NCBI GenBank assembly: GCA_036850595.1
Contig: CM072151.1
Location: 19,879,307-19,943,306, forward strand
DNA from: Rhyacichthys aspro
Lineage: Eukaryota; Chordata; Actinopteri; Gobiiformes; Rhyacichthyidae
Direction: 5' to 3'
DNA: 64,000 nucleotides
The notes under the pieces were generated by a model. It worked only from the letters and a program-made list of their open reading frames with translations. It made no database searches and was not told the DNA's origin. Every line of letters begins with the position of its first letter. Position 1 is the first letter of the stretch. Of the stretch, positions 56,740 through 64,000 are shown piece after piece. Both the position numbers and the translations under genes were made by a program.

Positions 56740-57180
56740 CAGCTAGGGCTGCACAATATATCCCAGTTTTTTTATTTCAATATGAAGACAATATCCATTT
56801 TGCAGGAAATTGCTTGAATCGCAATAATGTCATAGCCTTCCATTTGGTTTACACTGTGGTAATGTCAAGATCACTTTTTGAATCAAAGTCTCAAATCAAA
56901 CTTGTCTTGTGACTGAATTAAAAAGTCATGGTTTAGTCCTGAATCAGTCCTGGTATTTAGTCTTGGTTTAGGTTTGAATTTTTTAACTTTAAATGTCAAA
57001 AGGTGTATTCAAATATTGTGCCAGGTAATATCACAATATTCAACATTTTATCCATTATCATTATACACTATTGCCTCAAATAAATGATATTTAACAAACA
57101 AATGTAGTCACAGCCATTGCCAGTTTGGTTTTGTCCACCATACCACTATATACCTAACTATTTACAGTGCTTCAGCAAAC
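56740..57180 (+). mobile_element. hAT-like nonautonomous element fragment
   Basis: TAGGGCTGCACAATATATC at about 56745 resembles the CAGGGCTGCACGATAT terminus of abundant fish hAT-type nonautonomous elements. It is followed by AATATGAAGACAATATCC and TCGCAATAATGTCATAGCC, and later GTAATATCACAATATTC. I do not see a matching right terminus, so the end is uncertain. Confidence 0.5.
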
Positions 57181-57850
57181 TCTAATTTCTGATCTTTTAC
57201 ACAACTACATAATACTTGGACTACTTCAATTGGACACAGTCCTTTAAAGGGTTTCTTTCATTCATTCTTTTGAACCATTTCTTCATTGGCCTGCCACATG
57301 ATGTCAGTGTCAGACTCAGAGCAGCCAAATATAAAGGAATATGTATCCACTGAGAGCATAGAAACCCTATCTATACCTAAACTTATCAGAACACTAAGCA
57401 CATGATCAGATTTGTCGGTACAAGTGGGAAATCAGGTTAAAGAACGTGTGTGCAGGTAAATGTTTTACATAATCAAAACTAGAATATATTGTATAAACTG
57501 GATTGACACTTATACACAGGGATTTTGTGATATGATATTGTGATATAGTGGATAGTGAAGGTTCTTTAACTGAACTGAAATGTATAAAAAAAAGACCTGT
57601 AGACTAACTTCTGCTTTTTATTGTACTGTTATATCAGGCACCATCTGATTATTTTGATATGCAAAACATAAAAGACTGGCACATTTTCAGTGTCATTACT
57701 ACAATGAAAGTCTCTGAGTCAGTATTTCAGATTTGTGATACATTGTGTAGCCTGTAGTAAACCCACTCACTGTAAGTTAACTATTAAAGCTTGACCTCTT
57801 AATCACAACTCACCAAAACTCCCAGTCTGAGCTAAAACTTCACTTCAGAA
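57181..57850. other. AT-rich intergenic
   Basis: The phrase GATATGATATTGTGATATAG at about 57530-57550 is in the style of the same hAT-like family. Nothing else. Confidence 0.4.
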
Positions 57851-58650
57851 AAACTCATCCTCTCCACATTTAAGCCCGACAGCCTGCTTTTTCTCTGTCA
57901 GTGTCTGCGGCACTACTGTAACTCTGCTTGTTGTCCGGTGAGCGGCCCGGGCTCACAGAGAAAATGCAGAGGTGAGCCCTTGGCCTGGAGTGCCCCTCAT
58001 TTAAGGCGATCGACAAAATCAATAAAGTGAAGTATGTTTCCTCGCTCTTTTGGCCGCGCTCCCGCTCCTCCGGCGTTCCCTCAAGAAAGCTACTCCAGCT
58101 GAGTTCTATTACTGCGGCTCCTGCCCCACGTGTATACATCCTCAACCGCTCTGTCTTCCCCTCAGCACATGAAAACTCACAGCGCAAAACTACACAACCG
58201 TCTCTTCGTGGTAAAGGCAGCCGTGAAAAACAAGACTCTAAAGCTAGAAAACTATACTCCAAAGATCCTGTTTTAAACCACATTCTGAAAAGTCGATATT
58301 TATTAAACTTAAAAGAAATGATACTGCTAGTTAAAATTAAAACACAGCAACCTTCCAGTGTAAAATCTTTGTTGTACTGATTTGTGTTTGAGTGGCACAC
58401 TTCTTTGTCTCCATCGCAAATTAAAACATCTTTTAGAGCCTTTACTACAAAGGCTTGCCTCTAGACTGAAGTGAGCTTTGTGCTGCGCCATCAGAAGTTT
58501 CAATAAATGTCACGTAAGAAAAAGGTGCTTTTCTCTTTTATATTCTCACTATGCCCAATTAGCTCGTACCTCGCCGGGTGTGTGCTGTCTCCATTGGTTA
58601 TTGCACCAGTGGGAGAGGGCCCTAAAGAAATCTAGGGATTTCTGGTCTTG
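57851..58650. other. Moderate-GC intergenic, opposed long ORFs
   Basis: A 176-codon minus-strand ORF (57870-58400) and a 117-codon plus-strand ORF (58027-58380) overlap almost fully. Neither resembles a known protein, so at most one could be real and probably neither is. CCCAATTAGCTCGTACC at 58554 may be regulatory. Confidence 0.3.
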
Positions 58651-59249
58651 ACTGACACCTCCACTGGCAGTGTGCTCTCACACGAGAGCTTATCATCATA
58701 TACATGCTAAGTTAAGTTTTTGTTCATACTGATTTTTTTTTTTTTTTTTACATCAAGTAGCAACATAAATAACTCATTGTAGGTGAATGTCCATGATTAG
58801 ATTCAGTTTTTCTACACAACCTGGTGAAAATGCTGAAAGCAGAGGGTCCACATGAGCTGACTTCATATTGATTTGTTCTATTAGATCTAGCCTCACTTCC
58901 CTCTGAGTGTTATCATAAGCATACATAAGCCCTTCATGGTCAAAGGCATATAAGCTTAAGCAGGACCACAACAGCCAGTGTATACTGTATATCACCTATT
59001 TACGTGCACCACATCAATACTAACTCTCGCCTCCAATGTGGTGGAGGGTATTTTACACAACAATATGTGTCTGCAGTGTTCTAATAAGCACTCTTTGAGG
59101 CATGAGCGATGAGGGGGGAAACAAAGCTCAAGTCTGTGAGGTCAAATCTTTGGGTTCATAGACCCTGAGGAGGTAAATTGATTGTTGAGTGTTCGGGGAG
59201 GGGTAGGAGGTAAGCATTTAACTGCTGACAGACAAACTCTGGCCCTGCA
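58651..59249. other. AT-rich intergenic
   Basis: A long T tract lies at about 58733-58750. Nothing recognised. Confidence 0.5.
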
Positions 59250-61330
59250 GGGAGAGCAGCCAGCACATTGCTTGACATCATTTCCACAGGCCTGTGTTCC
59301 ACAATCCTCTTCTGTTCAATGGGGCAAGACCCTGTGCCTTTGTTACAATTAACCTATTAGGAGCAGCCTTTCATTTGCAGGTGATTCCATCCTCCCCTGC
59401 GTGCCTCAATAACACTATTCTGATCTGAGGGACTGGGCCTGCAGACATTGGACAGATACATTCTATTGGAAAGTGAAGGATGCTTCATCAGAAGCAATAG
59501 GTCAGACCTAGCTCTGTTTTATACAAAGTTGGATGTTCTGAACTTAAACTGTACTATCTATGCCTTGTTTAGAATAAATGTGAAGAATCGAGAGAATATA
59601 GTGCATGTGGTGTATAAGCTATCATAAAAATAAATGACTGGTAGCCACAGTGAAAAACATAAAAGTATTTAAAAATTGACCCCAAGGGTCTGCTTTGTCC
59701 GTGGCTGGAGGCATTATTATACCCTGGTTGTCACAAAGTACCCCCTGAGGTCATTACTCGCGGCCAGCCACTGACTCCATTATGTAGGACGTGGCGAGGG
59801 GGAGTGGGGCGAGGGGCCGCACTGGCCCTGGATCTGACAAACCCACAGGCAGTGGGAGATGGCACGTCGTCATGTGATGTTTTCTGGGGCCGCGCCCAGA
59901 CCTGGAAGTGGCCCATGTGGGACAGGTTCTACTGCTACTGCCATGTGCTGGCACACAAACACTTCACCCAATCAGGAACATAATTGCATATTTTTTCATC
60001 TGTTTTTCATTTGATGCATATATTCTCTTTAGTTAAATTGTTTCCTTCTCGCCAGTTCCAGCCCATTGGAGTGCAGATTAGACTGATACGTCTCTTTGTG
60101 TAAAAAATATCAAAGCAAAAGCCCACTGTAAATTCGTCAACATTATAATTCTGATGACAAAGAAAACACACAGCCATCACAATGCTCTATGCATAATATA
60201 TACTGCACCTGTTTAGAATCAAAAAGAGCCTACACACCTCCATTACTCTGCTACAGAAAAGTGAAAGAGAAGAAGCAGTATTTCAAAAAATAGTTTACTT
60301 ACTATCTTTGTGTGACATCATTATTTAAACTTGGTAAAGTGTAACAGTTAAGAATATAGATGCAGATTACTAAAGTAGATATCAGTAGCTTATATGTGAA
60401 ATTCTATTGTTGTAATATCTTTAAGGTCAAAGAGGATAAGTTTGGCCCATGTTGTTCCTTTTTGACCCAAAGGTCCCAGTTACCTTTTTATGCATCTTAA
60501 CCTTATACTGCGTTCAGAAAATGATTGGAAAATGTGTTGTTGATGCATGATAGATGAGATGTGCATCTGTAATGTGTTCATTCCTGTGATAGAATTAAGA
60601 GCCAAATTGAAAGTGAGAAGTCTGGAGTGAGGAAATGAAGAGGATTATAGATTTATGTGCAGCTACTCACTGATTAAATCTTTGATGTGGAGACAGCAGA
60701 ACCATCTTGTAGTGTGTTCTTATCGAATCTCTTCCCGTCTTTGAGGCCATCACATGTGCACGTCAGACCGTCAATCAAACATGACAGCTATTTACACTTT
60801 GTGGGTGAGATGAAAAGCTCCGGCTCCATCACTCAGGCCCTGTTCACCTAAGAGAATAGCAAAGCAGACAGACAAAGCAGGAAAAGGGCCTGTAAATTTT
60901 TATATTCTGGGCTGTCTCGGATGCTCTCCTCTGGCAGGCGCTGGGGCGTGCACGGCAACATGCGGGTAGGATGCTAGCGGATGTGTGCGCCGGGATGGAG
61001 CAGAAGCGCAGCGTTGCTAATGCTGCGGCGCGCGCCTTTGATGTTCAAGGTGCTGTGTCTGTTGCATGTCTGTCCTCTCAAATCATTTCCAGCACCGGGA
61101 GTAAAACATGGAAACAAAGGCAAACAACATATTCAAAAGTGTCAAATGACACACGTGCCGTTTTATGTTAGCGGATGACGCTGACATTTAGGCAGCTTCA
61201 GTCGGCAGAGAGGCAGGACGGGCTAATTAAGAGTGGCTGCCGCTGGAGGTGAGAGGTCAGAGAAGAGGGCCAGACCTATCCCCGTCATGAACCGGCCTCC
61301 AGCAAACTAACTCTAATGAGATAGGGCATA
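59250..61330. promoter_or_regulatory. Patchy candidate regulatory region
   Basis: Complex patches at 59260-59450 (CAATTAACCTATTAGGAGC), 59690-60100 and 60680-61330 (GGACGGGCTAATTAAGAG, AACTCTAATGAGATAGGGC) alternate with AT-rich DNA at 60110-60680. ORFs lack domains. Regulatory role inferred. Confidence 0.33.
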
Positions 61331-61694
61331 AATTGTTGATTAAAGGCTTCAAAGCTAACATTAGAGACGAGTGTAAAGATTCTAACTTACTTTGTTAACT
61401 CGAATTTGATTATTAAGTCTGCATTTATCTCCCTGATCAATGGACACATCTAACGAGACAAGGTAGTGAGGCTGGACTGGACACAAGTGAAGAAAACCAA
61501 ACCTAGAAGAGATGACTTCAATTTGAATACTGATTTGTAAGTTTTGGAAGTTTTGGAAGTCTTTGTAACATACAGAGCTTTACAATAGCCATGAAACTCT
61601 TCAGTCTTTTAGGAAGGGTCTGTTATTAGCAGTAGTATGCAATAAACAAGTCAGTAATAGTACATATTTTTTTAGCTTTGAATAAGAATAACCT
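61331..61694. other. AT-rich spacer
   Basis: Nothing recognised. Confidence 0.45.
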
Positions 61695-61850
61695 TGGGCA
61701 CCTCAAGGGGGCCGAGTAGCACGACTAGCATACATACGTCTTGTCTGTAGATGTCTGGGTTCGATTTACTGCTCATTTGCTCTATGGCATACCTCTACTC
61801 TGCTCCTTGTTTTCTGTCTGATTATAACATCCATTAAAAACAAACACAGA
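61695..61850 (+). mobile_element. Degenerate tRNA-derived SINE, plus orientation
   Basis: The tRNA-like part has an A-box-like GAGTAGCACGACTAGC and a B-box-like TGGGTTCGATT. The body follows: GCTCATTTGCTCTATGGCAT, CTCCTTGTTTTCTGTCTG, then ATTAAAAACAAAC. Block order matches the minus-strand copy at 34340-34470, so both belong to one family. Confidence 0.62.
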
Positions 61851-62650
61851 ATCTATACATCTAACATTTACCTAATGGAGTAGTGAATACAGAAGCCTTG
61901 TGGTTTTTTGAGGCTGTATATCTTTCAAGTGTCACAAAGCAATCTGATAAATAGCTTTGTGATTGTGTTTTTTTGTTTAATCATAAAATTATTATAAGAA
62001 AGATTTCAGAAATCAACAAAAAAAAGTCCTGGGCTTTATTGTAAACAGTTTTATCTCATGATGCAACCTTTGGTCAATCATATCCTCACATAGGCTCCTT
62101 TCACACATGTCCTCTGGAGGAAGTCTGAGGAATTGCCTCTTGACCTGCGCACTGACACATGCACAGACAGTCTGAAGGATGACCAACGGAGTAGTGTTAT
62201 ACTTTGGAGTTAGCTTGGTGGTTTTACTGCCGCAGGAGCAGCGGATGGGCTATTCACAACGCAAAGCAGGAAGACAACTGAGAAGACTTCGTAATGAGGT
62301 GCCAGTATGTATGCAAATATGTAAGAAACTTTTATACGTAAGCAAATATGTGAGTTACTTTCTAAATGAAGTAAAAGCAGGCAGGATTGTTCTGTTGTGG
62401 AGGGAGATGTGTGGGGTCATTATCAAAGACTCAGAGATAACAAAATAAAACGAAAATACAGTCTCCATTATCCACAGTTGCCACTCATTACACTTTCAAC
62501 TACTTTTTATAACTTTTCACTTCAGTGGAAATTTTCCAGACTTTAACGAAACAAACAGGTTTAAGCTTTTGAGATATTTTGTGTGTTGGTGTTCTGGACA
62601 TATATAACTGTTGAAAGATCTCTATAGATTCCCAAATAATCATAAATAAA
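61851..62650. other. AT-rich intergenic
   Basis: An 89-codon plus-strand ORF (62179-62448) has a hydrophobic start but no family. Nothing else. Confidence 0.42.
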
Positions 62651-64000
62651 GTCCTTTGATTGTAAACAATGCCTCCCTAGACCTGAGTAGAGCGACTCTC
62701 TCCTTAATGACAGCTGTGGCGTTGAGCTCGAGTAATGTGTGCTCAGTTCTGTGTAAAACAGCACAAAGGCATCCGTCACAGGCCGCGTGCCAACTGCGGC
62801 TTCAGAAATGGAAATGCAATAACGGCGAGAGGTGTGAGGGAAAACAACTCCCCGTCTTTTATGAATCATTTCAATAGACGCTGAAATAAATTTGACAATT
62901 ATTGGCTGAGGGGAGACTTTTCAAATAAACAGCTTTATGGTAAGTCATATCGCTTGGCAGTTGATCATCATGATCACTCCTGGATCGTCCCAGAAGGTGG
63001 CATATTTATTAGTATGCAACAGATGGGGAGCCTGCGTTTTCCTTGCATCGGCTCCTGGAATTGGTCTTTTGGTGGCAGTATAAATATGATGAACTGGAGC
63101 CTATAACGGGCGCCGCATCCCGCACAAGGACAAAACGTCCAAATGAGCAGCAAAAGTTGTGCTGCGGCTGCTTTACGCAACGTGCCATCAATGATTGATC
63201 TACACCCCGCTGAGCCACTACAGGAAACAAAGTATAGAGCCGATAATTTAGTCCCAAAACAATGCATGAGACTGTCAGCTTGTGCATCCATTTCGGCACA
63301 AGCATTCCCCGGTGAAGATAGATCATTAAACTAGCAGGCGCTTTGCAATATGGTGCAGTCAATGTCACTGAAAAGATGGGACAATAAAGTGAGGCGGGGG
63401 GTTGCAACAGCCGGGAGAGAGCACGGAGATGTATTAATGTCACTGGGCTTTAGCCTGCCTCCTTAAGCCCCGCAAAGAGTCGCCCAAGCCAATTTCCATT
63501 ATCATATTGATTGAAATAGTTCATCATAGTGTAATTTTAGGTTTATCGCCGCCCGGCTGGGAATAAGACCAAAGCATTATCCAACAAAAGCTATTGTTCC
63601 AGGGGACGTTTCGCTGTTCCAGTTCATTGATGGAGTTGATTAAGTTTAAATGAAGCAGACACTGGATAAAAGTGAGGGTATTGACCAGCGAGCAGTGTGC
63701 CGCGCTTGAAAAAAAAAAGCCTGATACATGCGGAAAAGCAAGATTTGCTAAATGCTCTAATCTTCAATCAAATCTAACATCAATACAAGACAAAGTTTGG
63801 TAATGAGAGATTCAATGAAGCATGCGGCGGAGAGAATTAATCCCCCCTCGCCTAAACTGGGTTCAACTTTGAAGCTTGCTCCTCAGGACGGAGAGTTATC
63901 TAAATGCTAAATAAGAATGGTATTGTACTTTTCGCCGCATACTAATCATTTGTTCATTTTGTCTCCATTATTTGTTCTCTCACACATCGCTGGTTGTTGA
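62651..64000. promoter_or_regulatory. Candidate conserved noncoding block at window end
   Basis: Complex, partly CpG-rich sequence: GCCTATAACGGGCGCCGC, TTTCCATTATCATATTGATT, AGTGTAATTTTAGG, GGAGTTGATTAAGTTTAAATG, GAGAATTAATCCCC, GGTTTATCGCCGCCCGGC. The 144-codon minus ORF (63009-63443) overlaps other ORFs and has no domain. The block probably continues past the window. Confidence 0.42.

Noticed and set aside
57870..58400. 176-codon minus-strand ORF
   Set aside because: No domain, no start context, fully overlapped by a 117-codon opposite ORF; composition is like the surrounding noncoding DNA.
1..64000. CRISPR arrays, bacterial operons, viral or toxin genes
   Set aside because: No such signature is present. 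Splice sites, homeobox gene structure and SINEs show this is vertebrate nuclear DNA.

Overview
The window is vertebrate genomic DNA, almost certainly from a teleost fish. One gene is recognisable: barhl2 (BarH-like homeobox 2), on the minus strand in three coding exons at 4566-5139, 3734-3959 and 2737-3049. The 370-residue product has both FIL (eh1-like) Groucho-binding motifs, a Bar-class homeodomain (T47, Y49, Q50, N51) and the conserved C-terminus ending GTPHPR. The teleost call rests on the Barhl2 sequence, the short introns (606 and 684 bp) and several degenerate repeats of familiar fish type: tRNA-derived SINEs, an L2/SINE-like tail and short AT-rich transposon relics.

Layout. Positions 1-2736 are the 3' flank, with candidate polyadenylation signals at 2506-2552. 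Positions 2737-5139 are the gene. Positions 5140-5665 are the 5' UTR and putative promoter, with CCAAT, TATA and a perfect CRE in minus-strand order and an 8-codon uORF ending one codon before the barhl2 ATG. From about 5.7 kb to the end, roughly 58 kb lies upstream of barhl2 and I can support no further protein-coding gene in it. All remaining ORFs are short, lack recognisable domains and often overlap on opposite strands.

The desert alternates between two textures. High-complexity islands contain many TAATTA/TTAATTG cores and look like conserved noncoding enhancers. The main ones are 483-860, 6085-6240, 6961-7630, 10321-10970, 14700-16340, 17431-19140, 20441-21680, 23690-24060, 26681-27440, 28681-29890, 32880-33320, 34690-35120, 35800-36790, 40371-41480, 42601-43480, 44481-46440, 47411-47900, 48531-50440, 50921-53290, 53941-54340, 59250-61330 and 62651-64000. 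This is the texture expected of a developmental transcription factor's regulatory domain, but conservation cannot be tested here, so these are inferences. Between them lie AT-rich stretches and repeats: degenerate ACTAAAAGGTACC-type arrays (16.6, 21.8-23.1 and 30.1-31.0 kb), an AACATAACAAAAC-type stretch (27.6-28.5 kb), a CTTTCAAGG-type repeat (31.5-32.6 kb), a diverged segmental duplication (24.75/25.5 kb) and several transposon relics.

No previously undescribed protein system is visible. The points most worth a second look are a near-perfect 27-bp hairpin at 19937-19995, an RFX-like palindrome inside a homeodomain-site cluster at 47.5-47.7 kb, a 17-bp TAATTA repeat spaced three helical turns apart at 52.1 kb, three perfect DR1 nuclear-receptor sites, TAAACGG sites that could mediate autoregulation, the uORF, and possible divergent noncoding exons at about 6.2-6.4 kb.
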